Origin: SFTH01 sp051878085
GTDB taxonomy: Bacteria; Bacillota; Clostridia; Christensenellales; Aristaeellaceae
DNA length: 8,739 nucleotides
Direction: 5' to 3'
NCBI GenBank assembly: GCA_051878085.1
Contig: JBJEJN010000141.1
Coordinates: 1 to 8,739 of the forward strand
The notes below the pieces were generated by a model. That model saw nothing but the letters and a program-made list of their open reading frames with translations. It did not search any database and was not told the origin of the DNA. The position numbers and the translations under genes were made by a program. Below are positions 1 to 6,095 of this stretch, piece by piece (position 1 is the stretch's first letter; each line of letters begins with the position of its first letter).

Positions 1-54
1 ACCTGTGACCCTCTGCTTGTAAGGCAGATGCTCTCCCAGCTGAGCTATGCTCCC
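1..54 (-). tRNA. tRNA-Val (anticodon TAC), 3' part cut off by window edge
   Basis: Read on the minus strand from 54, the sequence gives a 5' acceptor strand GGGAGCA, then TA, a D arm closed by GCTC/GAGC, and an anticodon arm TCTGC/GCAGA around the loop CTTACAA. The anticodon is TAC (plus-strand bases 19-21), so it reads valine codons. The T arm is only partly present and the acceptor 3' strand and CCA lie beyond the left edge. It has its own promoter 30 bases upstream. More tRNA genes may follow outside the window. Confidence 0.93.
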
Positions 55-83
55 CGATGTCGTGCACTCGCGACGACTCGTAT

Positions 84-112
84 ATAATACAATAAAACGC
101 CGGATTTGTCAA
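84..112 (-). promoter_or_regulatory. Promoter of the tRNA-Val gene (TTGACA, 17 bp, TATTAT)
   Basis: On the minus strand a perfect -35 box TTGACA (112-107) is followed by a 17-base spacer and a -10 box TATTAT (89-84, five of six consensus bases). Transcription would start near position 77, about 23 bases before the tRNA. This near-ideal spacing and sequence fits a strong stable-RNA promoter of the housekeeping sigma factor. Confidence 0.85.
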
Positions 113-187
113 TACCTATTTTCACTTTTCTCGGAATTTTTTTCCGGAATAAATCCGGCAGGCTGTTTACCGCATCCAAAACCGTTT

Positions 188-236
188 TGTCCACCGCTTG
201 ACCACGCATTCCAAGAGTGTGGTCAAGCGGTGGACA
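188..236. repeat. 18-bp perfect inverted repeat with 13-base loop
   Basis: Bases 188-205 (TGTCCACCGCTTGACCAC) are exactly complementary to 219-236, leaving a 13-base loop. It lies between the end of the rlmD-like gene and the promoter of tRNA-Val. As RNA it would form a very stable hairpin. It is not a typical intrinsic terminator: minus-strand reading is followed by AAAACGG rather than a T run, and on the plus strand the nearest T run begins about eight bases past the stem. It could still end or protect the 3' end of the upstream operon's mRNA, or be a dispersed palindromic repeat. Confidence 0.75.
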
Positions 237-275
237 GAAGGACATTTTTCATCTCAAAGTGCCCAGGAAATGCCG

Positions 276-1598
276 CTATTTCAGCGCAATCAGGCACACA
301 GTTTCCACGTGCCCCGTCCAGGGGAACATGTCCACCGGCTGGGCCCACTCCAGGCGATAGCCCCGCTCCGTCAGCAGCTTCACATCCCGCGCCAGCGTGG
401 ACGGGTTGCAGGAGACGTAGGCGACGCGCGGAATGCCCGCGTCCGCGATGGCGTTGAGCAGCGCCGCGTCCGCGCCCTTGCGCGGCGGATCCAGAATCGC
501 TGCGTCGAAGCGCTCCCCCGCCGCCATGCGCCGGGGAATCTCCCGGGCAGCGTCCCCGCAGATGAAGCGTGCTCTGCCCTCCAGGCCATTCCTGCGGGCG
601 TTCTGTTTCGCGTTCTCGATGGCCGGCGGCACGATCTCCACGCCCAGCGCGAACTCCGCCAGCCGCGCCGCCGCCAGCGTGATCGTGCCTGCGCCGCAGT
701 ACGCGTCCAGTACCCGCTTCGGCGCGTCCTCGGTGAGTCCCGCTGCCTCCAGCGCCTTCAGGTACAGCTTCTCCGCCTGAGGCGGGTTCACCTGAAAGAA
801 GGCCTGGGGCGAGAGCTCGAAGCGCAGGCCCAGCAGCTCGTCCTCCACCGTGCGCCGCCCGGCGAGGTGGCTACACGCGCCGTCCAGTGCGTGCGCCGGA
901 TGGCGGTTCAATTTGCAGAAGTGCACCGAGACGACCTCCGGCACGTCGCACATCAGTGCCTCCGCGATGGCGCGTGCCTCGCCCTGCACCGGTGCGTCCG
1001 CACAGAGCACGGCGGTGGTCTCCCCCGCCCGGTTCACCCTCGTCACCAGAAAGCGCACGCGGCCCGCACAGGGATATTTGCCCAGCTTCGCCTGCATCCA
1101 GTTGAGCACCCGAACGCTCTCCTTGTGCTGCAACAGGCAGTCCTCCAGCGGCAGCACCCTGCGGCTGCCGCCCTCGAAGCTGCCGATGCGCACCTGACCG
1201 TTATGCACCGACACGGCGTACTCCGCCTTGTTGCGGCAGCGCTCGGTTGCGTCGCTGCCGATCGTCGGCAGCACCACGGGCTGCTCCACGCCGCCGATGC
1301 GCTCCAGCGCGTCCGCCACCCGCTGCCGCTTCAGCTGCAGCGAGCATTCGTACGTCATGTGCCGCGCGCTGCAGCCGCCGCAGCGCCCGTAGTGCGGGCA
1401 GTCCGCTTCCTTTCGATCCGACGATGGCTCGAGCACACGAACGAGACGCGCCTCGCAGAACCTTCCGCCGTCGCGCGTCACTTCAATTTCCACCGTTTCA
1501 CCGGGAAGGGCGCCCGGCACAAAGACCGCGCGCCCATCCGGGAGCCGACCGACGCCCTGCAGCTCGCTGCCGGTGCCGGTGATCTGAATTCTTTCCAT
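276..1598 (-). CDS. rlmD: 23S rRNA (uracil-5-)-methyltransferase, RlmD/RumA (TrmA) family
   Basis: A 440-residue SAM-dependent RNA methyltransferase that would make 5-methyluridine in 23S rRNA (U1939 in E. coli numbering; some Gram-positive relatives, RlmCD, also modify U747). Residues 1-55 form a TRAM RNA-binding domain. C67, C73, C76 and C154 are the expected 4Fe-4S ligands. FFQVNP (267-272), the SAM motif LDAYCGAGTITL (297-308), DPPRKG (370-375) and SCNPSTLARD with nucleophile C397 are all present; E432 near the C terminus is the likely general base. Length is normal. The ATG lies three bases after the pfkA stop, with only a weak AGGG upstream inside pfkA, so translation is probably coupled to pfkA. 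The symbol is by family; the exact uridine cannot be told from sequence alone. Confidence 0.93.
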   Translation of the reverse strand: MERIQITGTGSELQGVGRLPDGRAVFVPGALPGETVEIEVTRDGGRFCEARLVRVLEPSSDRKEADCPHYGRCGGCSARHMTYECSLQLKRQRVADALERIGGVEQPVVLPTIGSDATERCRNKAEYAVSVHNGQVRIGSFEGGSRRVLPLEDCLLQHKESVRVLNWMQAKLGKYPCAGRVRFLVTRVNRAGETTAVLCADAPVQGEARAIAEALMCDVPEVVSVHFCKLNRHPAHALDGACSHLAGRRTVEDELLGLRFELSPQAFFQVNPPQAEKLYLKALEAAGLTEDAPKRVLDAYCGAGTITLAAARLAEFALGVEIVPPAIENAKQNARRNGLEGRARFICGDAAREIPRRMAAGERFDAAILDPPRKGADAALLNAIADAGIPRVAYVSCNPSTLARDVKLLTERGYRLEWAQPVDMFPWTGHVETVCLIALK

Positions 1599-1601
1599 AG
1601 A

Positions 1602-2666
1602 TTATGCCCTGGTCATGACGGCCATCACGTCGACCAGCTCGGCGATGCCGCTGTCCGCCGCGTGGGGACCCTTCTGCACGTCCGCGAAGGGAACCTCGAT
1701 CACGTTCATGCCGCGCACGCCCACAGCCACGCCGCTGACGTCCTTGTGCAGCAGCTCCACCGCATGCGCGCCCAGCTGGGTGCCCAGGATGCGGTCCTTG
1801 GCCGACGGACTGCCGCCGCGCTGCAGGTAGCCCAGCACGGTGGAGCGGGTCTCGTGGCCGGAGAGCACCTGGATGATGCGGGCGATCTGGTGGCTGTCGA
1901 TCTCGTCCACGTCGATGTCGCTCAGCTGCGGATGCTGGGCGCACAGCTCCGTAAGATTCGTGGTCAGCGAGGACATCGCGCCCTCCGCAAACACCAGAAT
2001 CATGCTGCGCTTGCCGCGCATCACACCCCACTTCACGCGCTCTGCGACCTCCTCGATGCTCCACGGGATCTCCGGCACCATGTACAGCTCCGCGCCGCAG
2101 GACAGCGCCGTGTGCAGCGCGATGTCGCCGCAGTTGCGGCCCATCACCGTGATCAGGCTGGCGCGCTCGTGGGAGTCGCTGGTTTCGCGAATGCGGTTGA
2201 TGCACTCGCAGGCGGTGTTCAGCGCGGTGTCGAAGCCGATGGTGTAGTCGGTGTAGGCCAGGTCATTGTCGATGGTTCCCGGCACGCCCACCGTGGGAAA
2301 GCCCAGCTTGTACAGCGCCTCGGCGCCCTTGTAGGTGCCGTCGCCGCCGATGCACACCAGGCCCTCCACGCCGATGGTCTTCAGGTTCCGAATGGCCTGC
2401 TTCTGGTTCTCCACGTTCAGAAAGTCCAGGCAGCGCGCCGTCATCAGGAAGGTGCCGCCACGGTGGATGCGGTTGGACACGCTGGACGCGGTGAGAATCT
2501 CAAAATCGTCCCGCTGGTCGGGGCTGCGCATCAGCGTGCCGTTGTAGCCGCGCTTGAAGCCGACCACAGACATGTCCCGATCCAGCGCCGTGCGCACCAC
2601 CGCACGAATCGCCGCATTCATGCCCGGCGCGTCTCCGCCGGAGGTCAAAACGCCAATTCGCTTCAT
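1602..2666 (-). CDS. pfkA: ATP-dependent 6-phosphofructokinase
   Basis: Phosphorylates fructose 6-phosphate to fructose 1,6-bisphosphate, the committing step of glycolysis, in the cytoplasm. The 354-residue protein starts with the nucleotide-binding TSGGDAPGMNAAIR segment (8-21). GGDGT at 107-111 and PGTIDND at 129-135 have glycine at the two positions (110 and 130) that separate ATP enzymes from pyrophosphate enzymes (which carry Asp and Lys). D133 and D135 are the catalytic aspartates. MGR (175-177) and LGYLQRGGSP (278-287) contribute to substrate binding. It is about 35 residues longer than the B. subtilis type; most of the extra length is an insertion around 232-262 between AEGAMSS and ARIIQVL. 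A strong AAGGAGG (2686-2680) lies 13 bases before the ATG and overlaps the stop of the upstream gene. Confidence 0.97.
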   Translation of the reverse strand: MKRIGVLTSGGDAPGMNAAIRAVVRTALDRDMSVVGFKRGYNGTLMRSPDQRDDFEILTASSVSNRIHRGGTFLMTARCLDFLNVENQKQAIRNLKTIGVEGLVCIGGDGTYKGAEALYKLGFPTVGVPGTIDNDLAYTDYTIGFDTALNTACECINRIRETSDSHERASLITVMGRNCGDIALHTALSCGAELYMVPEIPWSIEEVAERVKWGVMRGKRSMILVFAEGAMSSLTTNLTELCAQHPQLSDIDVDEIDSHQIARIIQVLSGHETRSTVLGYLQRGGSPSAKDRILGTQLGAHAVELLHKDVSGVAVGVRGMNVIEVPFADVQKGPHAADSGIAELVDVMAVMTRA

Positions 2667-2684
2667 AAATAATCGCTTTCCTCC

Positions 2685-2900
2685 TTAAAGTCCTCGTTCG
2701 CTCAGGAACCTGCGCGCCTCCTCGGCCTCGGAGGCCAGCACGCGCAGCTCGAATACGCCGGAGCCGGAAATCGCCCGATTGAGCGCCCGGACGCGCACAA
2801 GAAAGCCCTCGTCGCGCAGCAGCTGCTCCACTGCGTCCGCCTGTCGCTGGCTGTAGCTCACGCAAACAACCAGCCATAAACCGCCCGAGGTCGCCTTCAT
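2685..2900 (-). CDS. Small DUF2007-like protein, first gene of the pfkA operon
   Basis: A 71-residue soluble protein of unknown function. After a short N terminus it has a beta strand (LWLVVCVSY), a helix (QADAVEQLLRDEG), a strand (FLVRVRALN), a strand (VFELRVLAS) and a final helix (EAEEARRFLSERG). This beta-alpha-beta-beta-alpha order with a DEGF turn resembles DUF2007, a ferredoxin-like fold tentatively called signal transducing. The match is by eye and not certain. AAAGGAG (2917-2911) is ten bases before the ATG, which supports this start. An ATG at 2908-2910 is out of frame. The stop overlaps the pfkA ribosome binding site, so the two genes are almost certainly co-transcribed. Confidence 0.8.
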   Translation of the reverse strand: MKATSGGLWLVVCVSYSQRQADAVEQLLRDEGFLVRVRALNRAISGSGVFELRVLASEAEEARRFLSERGL

Positions 2901-2929
2901 GCGATTTCATCTCCTTTGTATCCATTTTT

Positions 2930-2958
2930 ATTATAGCATCTCGAGCGCCGTCCCGCAA
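2930..2958 (-). promoter_or_regulatory. Promoter of the small gene-pfkA-rlmD operon
   Basis: On the minus strand TATAAT (2935-2930) is preceded by TGC, giving an extended -10 element. TTGCGG (2958-2953) lies 17 bases further upstream and matches the first three bases of the -35 consensus. Transcription would start near 2923, about 23 bases before the first start codon. No operator or riboswitch is visible in the short leader. Confidence 0.8.
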
Positions 2959-3060
2959 TCCATTGTTTGTCAGTTCCAGATAAAATAACCCGGCAGCTCG
3001 CGTCACATGTGCTGCTCGCGGAATTGAATTGTTAAATATTCTCATTTCCCCCTTCCCCAC

Positions 3061-3089
3061 TGGACAAAGACATCGCGTTGTGGTATAAT
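3061..3089 (+). promoter_or_regulatory. Promoter of the tRNA-Thr/tRNA-Pro unit
   Basis: TGGACA (3061-3066, five of six -35 bases), a 17-base spacer, and TATAAT (3084-3089) preceded by TGG, an extended -10. The predicted start near 3096 is about 23 bases before the mature tRNA-Thr. It is oriented away from the pfkA operon promoter, leaving about 100 bases between the two in which I see no gene. Confidence 0.87.
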
Positions 3090-3118
3090 TCTTTACTGTC
3101 AGCGGCGATAAGCTGCGT

Positions 3119-3194
3119 GCCGATGTGGCTCAGTTGGTAGAGCAGCCGATTCGTAATCAGCAGGTCAAGGGTTCGAGTCCCTTCATCGGCTCCA
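3119..3194 (+). tRNA. tRNA-Thr (anticodon CGT)
   Basis: A full 76-base cloverleaf. The acceptor GCCGATG pairs with CATCGGC (3184-3190), the discriminator is T and CCA is encoded (3192-3194). The D arm is GCTC/GAGC. The anticodon loop TTCGTAA carries CGT at 3152-3154, and the T arm is AAGGG/CCCTT around TTCGAGT. It reads ACG codons, plausible in a GC-rich genome. The anticodon stem GCCGA/TCAGC has one mismatch, C3147 against A3159, where a T would give a perfect stem. Confidence 0.95.
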
Positions 3195-3199
3195 TATTT

Positions 3200-3276
3200 C
3201 GAGGTGTAGCGCAGTTTGGTAGCGCGTTTGGTTCGGGACCAAAAGGTCGCAGGTTCAAATCCTGTCACCTCGACCA
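3200..3276 (+). tRNA. tRNA-Pro (anticodon CGG)
   Basis: A 77-base cloverleaf five bases after tRNA-Thr and clearly in the same transcript. The acceptor CGAGGTG pairs with CACCTCG (3266-3272), then A and an encoded CCA. The anticodon stem TTTGG/CCAAA closes the loop TTCGGGA, with CGG at 3234-3236, reading CCG codons. The T loop is TTCAAAT. The gene is intact although an integrase lies just downstream. Many tyrosine integrases use the 3' end of a tRNA gene as attB and rebuild it on insertion, so this 3' half is a candidate attachment core. Confidence 0.95.
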
Positions 3277-3281
3277 GAAAA

Positions 3282-3317
3282 GCGGTGTATTCTGAATGAA
3301 TACACCGCCGTTTTTTT
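3282..3317 (+). terminator. Intrinsic terminator of the tRNA unit
   Basis: An 11-bp perfect stem (3282-3292 with 3298-3308) and a five-base loop TGAAT are followed by CG and seven T (3311-3317). It starts six bases after the tRNA-Pro CCA. If it belongs to the host, the element was inserted beyond it. If it came with the element, the junction lies at the tRNA 3' end. Confidence 0.93.
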
Positions 3318-3539
3318 GTGCAGCAGGCATAGGTTCTGCGCCCGCGCGGCTTTACATTCAGCCGCCCGGGTAACAAATTGGGGAACACTGGGTACAAAGT
3401 GGGTCTTTTTGCCCTGGGAATCGACTTCCAGATGCCATAGTGTTGTTACCCAAGGTGAGTGCAGCTGTTCCCCCGGAGAGGTCGAGGTCTGGGTGCTGCG
3501 CCGCTGATCGGCGTGGATGTACCGGCGCCTGGGCGCGGT
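3318..3539. other. Non-coding end of the integrated element; likely attachment region with short repeats
   Basis: No credible gene lies between the tRNA terminator and the integrase stop. Instead there are short repeats: GGGTAACAA at 3368-3376, the variant GGGTACAAA at 3390-3398, and the inverted copy TTGTTACCC at 3443-3451. GGGGAACA at 3380-3387 is mirrored by TGTTCCCC at 3466-3473. A CGCCG/CGGCG hairpin around 3500-3514 has no T run. Repeats of this size close to an integrase gene fit arm-type integrase binding sites in an att region. This is inference: the other end of the element is outside the window, so the core repeat cannot be fixed. Confidence 0.45.
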
Positions 3540-4796
3540 TTACGGTTCCGGCGTGTCGGTGTCCGGTAAAGCAGCTGCATCCAGCAGGCGCTGCATGGCC
3601 GCCGCAGATTCCTGGTCGCGCCGACGAATGGCATGGGCATAGACACGCAGCGTGGTACTCGCATCCTCATGCCCGAGGCGGCTGGCCACGGCCACCGCAT
3701 CGATGTTGGAAGCAAAGAGCAGCGTAGCATGGGTATGCCGGAGGTCATGGAAGCGCACGCCGGTGAAGCCGTTGGCGTCGGCGAACTTGCGAAACCACTT
3801 TGACGGCGTGTCATGGTGGACGGGCGTTCCATCCCAGGCGCAGATGATGCGGCCACAGCCGCGCCAGCGGTCGCCGAGAAATGCAGCTGCCTCCTCGTGG
3901 TACTTGCGCGTCTCTTCCAGAAGCGCCATCATTCCTGCCGGGAGATCTACCGTGCGTCGCCCGGCATCTGATTTCGGATCCCCGACGTAGTTTCCTTTGT
4001 CGGGCGTGTACTTCAGGGCGCGCTGAATGTCAATGGTGCACTCCTCCCAGTCCACGTCGGACAGCTCCAGCGCGCAGACCTCGCCCAGGCGCAGGCCGCA
4101 GAGCAGCGCCAGCAGCACGGCGCAGCGGAACGGCAGCGACTCTTCGCGTGCCAGGCAACGCAACAGCTGCACGGCCTGCCGATCATCGAGGAATTTGACC
4201 TGCTTTTTCTTCACCTTCGGACGATCTACGCGATCAAGCGGATTCGCGGTGAGATACTGCCACTGCACGGCCTTATTGAGCATGTAGTTGATGCAGTCAT
4301 AGTAGTGCCGCACGGTGCGGTCAGACAGCTTCCTAGGAGCTGCTGCTTCCCGGTCGCGGTCGGACTTGCGCTTGCGCTGCTCCGGCTCCAGCGCAGTGGT
4401 GCGGGCAGCGTCCTCCCGGACATCATTTATAAAGTGGGTCAGCTGCATGGGCGTGAGCTTCTGCAGCGGAATGTCCCCCAGCGCGGGCAGGATGCGGCTG
4501 TCCAGGAAGAAGCGATAGGTTTTCGCTGTGGTGGCGGAACATGTCGGGTTCACATGCTCCGTCATCCAGATTTCGGCGAAGTCGCGCACGGTGAGGCTGC
4601 GCTGCTGGACTGCCCGGCCTTCGGCGACCTCCAGCTGCAGCTGCGCAGCGGCCAGCTCCGCACGGGCACGCTGCTCGGTCAGCGGCATGTGCGCCGGGAA
4701 TGATAGCGTCCGTCGGATCCACTTGCGGCCATCCGCCACCGAAGTGCGCATTCCGACGCGCCAGGTGTTCGGGCCACGCTGTTCAATTGATGCCAT
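3540..4796 (-). CDS. int: Tyrosine site-specific recombinase (phage-type integrase)
   Basis: A 418-residue lambda-type integrase that would insert and excise the element next to or in the tRNA gene. Residues 1-55 look like an AP2-like arm-binding domain, about 65-190 are the SAM-like core-binding domain, and 200-390 the catalytic domain. The catalytic set is complete: R236 (GLRLGE), K275 (DPKSDAGRR), H350 and R353 (HDLRHTHA), H376 (LGHED) and nucleophile Y386 (RVYAHA). A charged segment at about 127-157, rich in R, K, D and E, sits between two core-binding helices. The ATG at 4796 is preceded by AGAGGTGA (4808-4801), four bases away. The gene points toward the tRNA unit and its end is 222 bases from the tRNA terminator. 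Confidence 0.96.
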   Translation of the reverse strand: MASIEQRGPNTWRVGMRTSVADGRKWIRRTLSFPAHMPLTEQRARAELAAAQLQLEVAEGRAVQQRSLTVRDFAEIWMTEHVNPTCSATTAKTYRFFLDSRILPALGDIPLQKLTPMQLTHFINDVREDAARTTALEPEQRKRKSDRDREAAAPRKLSDRTVRHYYDCINYMLNKAVQWQYLTANPLDRVDRPKVKKKQVKFLDDRQAVQLLRCLAREESLPFRCAVLLALLCGLRLGEVCALELSDVDWEECTIDIQRALKYTPDKGNYVGDPKSDAGRRTVDLPAGMMALLEETRKYHEEAAAFLGDRWRGCGRIICAWDGTPVHHDTPSKWFRKFADANGFTGVRFHDLRHTHATLLFASNIDAVAVASRLGHEDASTTLRVYAHAIRRRDQESAAAMQRLLDAAALPDTDTPEP

Positions 4797-4826
4797 AATT
4801 TCACCTCTACAATTATTTAATGGGGG

Positions 4827-4873
4827 ATAGGTATTTTTTGGTGTTATTGTGTTGCCGAAAAATCCCTACCTAT
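4827..4873. repeat. Imperfect inverted repeat upstream of int
   Basis: ATAGGTA (4827-4833), continuing as TTTTTTGG, is mirrored by TACCTAT (4867-4873), which on the minus strand reads ATAGGTA, GGGA, TTTTTCGG. The two copies differ by a four-base insertion and one base. They lie in the 131-base gap between the exonuclease and integrase genes, in the path of any int transcript. They may be a regulator or integrase binding site; no convincing int promoter was found here. Confidence 0.4.
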
Positions 4874-4931
4874 GATAAACACCGCAAAAATGCGGTGTTA
4901 TTTTGCGTGTTATAGCATGCAGATGTGTTAT
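4841..4931 (+). repeat. Four GTGTTAT direct repeats between exonuclease and int
   Basis: The heptamer GTGTTAT occurs at 4841-4847, 4895-4901, 4907-4913 and 4925-4931, all in the same orientation. Starts are 54, 12 and 18 bases apart. The last copy overlaps the exonuclease stop codon. Together with the inverted repeat and hairpin nearby this gap is dense in sequence structure. The copies could be binding sites for the integrase, the tandem HTH protein or the repressor, but AT-rich DNA also produces such repeats by chance. Confidence 0.4.
4878..4899 (-). terminator. Hairpin after the exonuclease gene, possible weak terminator
   Basis: AACACCGCA (4878-4886) pairs perfectly with 4891-4899 around an AAAA loop. 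Read on the minus strand it follows the exonuclease stop by about 28 bases and continues TTTATCATAGG, a short broken T run. It may end or partly attenuate transcription between the exonuclease and integrase genes. Confidence 0.4.
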
Positions 4932-6004
4932 ATATTTTTGTTCTTTCCATAGAAAACACGACCAGATTCAAGGTTTTTCCGATAGAGACATCCTCTATAA
5001 TCCGGATTCTCAGATTTTAAGCATTTCAATTCATCCGAGCACCTGATAAAGTCATTGCAGCAACCAAAGATAACAGAAGCGGTTTTGTTGAATTTATCTT
5101 TGCAGAAATCAGATACTGTGGATATGAATTTGCTATATTCGCATAGGCTGCTGACCGGAATCTTCCAGGCCCCATCTTTATAGCGCGATGCAGAAAAAGA
5201 GTATTGTTTTCCATCCTCAATATCAGAAATCCTGATAAATGGATATGCGCTGACGCTGTAGTAAAACAGCACACTGTCGGCGCATTTGAAAACAATTCGC
5301 TTCCCGTCCTTCAGGTAGTCCATCGTTATCTCATTCGCAAGATCAGGGGTTGCATCTTTCAGATCGAGCAAAATATTATATGGATTTGCTGCGCGATTCG
5401 ACTTTGACTGTGCAAAACAAGAATATGGCGATTTAACCTGGATCTGATCGATACTGCCGTAATTCAACTGGAGCAGCAAAGAAACACCATCAAGATCATC
5501 TGCTTCAAGCTGCCTGGCAATCGCCAGCATGAGATTCGCGCACGCAATGGCATCATCATTCGCGTTATGATGGTGCAGCAAAGAAATACCATAATCCTTG
5601 CACAGCGTATTGAGCTTGTGATCCGCAAGATCAGGTCTGCAAACTCGCGAGCATGCGAGCGTGCAAAATGTTTTTATGGGCGGAATATCCAAGCCATATC
5701 GAAGAAATGCCTTATGCAGGCTATTTGCGTCAAAAACAATGTTGTGCGATACAAGTACATCCTCCCCGATGAAATCAATGATTCTGTCGCGAACCATCGG
5801 TAGCGTGGGTGCGTCTGTGACATCGGCCTGAGTTATACCGTGAATCCGGACATTCATAGGATCAAATTCACATTCCGGATTGATCAAGGTATAAAAAGAG
5901 TCAGAAACAACGCCATCGCGAACATGTACGAGGGATATAGCACAGATGGTGTCCCATGTTACTGCAGCAGTTTCTATGTCAAAGGCAGTAAAATTAAGAG
6001 CCAT
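4928..6004 (-). CDS. DEDDh-family 3'-5' exonuclease (DnaQ-like) with unrecognised C-terminal half
   Basis: A 358-residue protein. Residues 4-165 are an RNase H-fold exonuclease of the DnaQ/DEDDh type: D9 and E11 (FDIET), D92 in SHNIVFDANSL, and H146 with D151 (HNANDDA) form a full acidic metal-binding set. It would remove nucleotides from 3' ends of DNA or RNA. The C-terminal part (about 180-358) matches no domain I recognise and has seven cysteines between 288 and 339 (C288, C301, C315, C316, C322, C328, C339). I chose the ATG at 6004 because AGGAGG (6016-6011) is six bases before it; an in-frame ATG at 6028 lacks a site. The gene is clearly AT-richer than its neighbours, with rarer codons, suggesting separate acquisition. 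It sits between int and the repressor, on the lysogenic strand, so it is probably cargo rather than a replication gene. Confidence 0.87.
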   Translation of the reverse strand: MALNFTAFDIETAAVTWDTICAISLVHVRDGVVSDSFYTLINPECEFDPMNVRIHGITQADVTDAPTLPMVRDRIIDFIGEDVLVSHNIVFDANSLHKAFLRYGLDIPPIKTFCTLACSRVCRPDLADHKLNTLCKDYGISLLHHHNANDDAIACANLMLAIARQLEADDLDGVSLLLQLNYGSIDQIQVKSPYSCFAQSKSNRAANPYNILLDLKDATPDLANEITMDYLKDGKRIVFKCADSVLFYYSVSAYPFIRISDIEDGKQYSFSASRYKDGAWKIPVSSLCEYSKFISTVSDFCKDKFNKTASVIFGCCNDFIRCSDELKCLKSENPDYRGCLYRKNLESGRVFYGKNKNI

Positions 6005-6035
6005 TGTATTCCTCCTAGAATGGATCACAATTGTA

Positions 6036-6062
6036 TGGTATAATTAGTGTAACGCGCGTACA
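6036..6062 (+). promoter_or_regulatory. Extended -10 promoter with overlapping palindrome upstream of the 52-codon ORF
   Basis: TGGTATAAT at 6036-6044 is a perfect extended -10 element. The -35 position (about 6016-6021) shows no match, as is common for extended -10 promoters. The predicted start, near 6051, falls inside TGTAACGCGCGTACA (6048-6062), a palindrome broken by one extra base and a good operator candidate. An 8-bp palindrome ACAATTGT lies just upstream (6027-6034). The divergent exonuclease gene begins at 6004; for it only a weak TACAAT (6035-6030) without a -35 box was seen. Confidence 0.55.
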
Positions 6063-6095
6063 ATCTAGCGGGAGCACCTGCAGAAAGAGGTAAAG

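Noticed and set aside
45..457. Short ORFs on both strands (minus 45-245, plus 47-457) over the left intergenic region
   Set aside because: They share CPPLDH-like pieces only because both cross the palindrome at 188-236; they overlap the tRNA promoter and have no ribosome binding site or family match.
198..2672. An 824-codon plus-strand open frame opposite rlmD and pfkA
   Set aside because: Its translation is rich in Arg, His, Ala and Gln without any motif, and it runs antisense to two well-supported genes. GC-rich genes often leave such a stop-free frame on the other strand.
2500..3060. A 186-codon minus-strand ORF covering the small gene and the start of pfkA
   Set aside because: It is in another frame of two genes that have good ribosome binding sites, and its sequence is low-complexity Arg/Ala/Gly.
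3032..3397. A 121-codon minus-strand ORF opposite the tRNA genes
   Set aside because: It contains GFEPATFWSR and GTRTLDLLI, the well-known false protein made by translating the antisense of tRNA genes. The tRNAs are real.
3500..3514. CGCCG/CGGCG hairpin after the int stop as a terminator
   Set aside because: The stem is only five base pairs and no T run follows on the minus strand.
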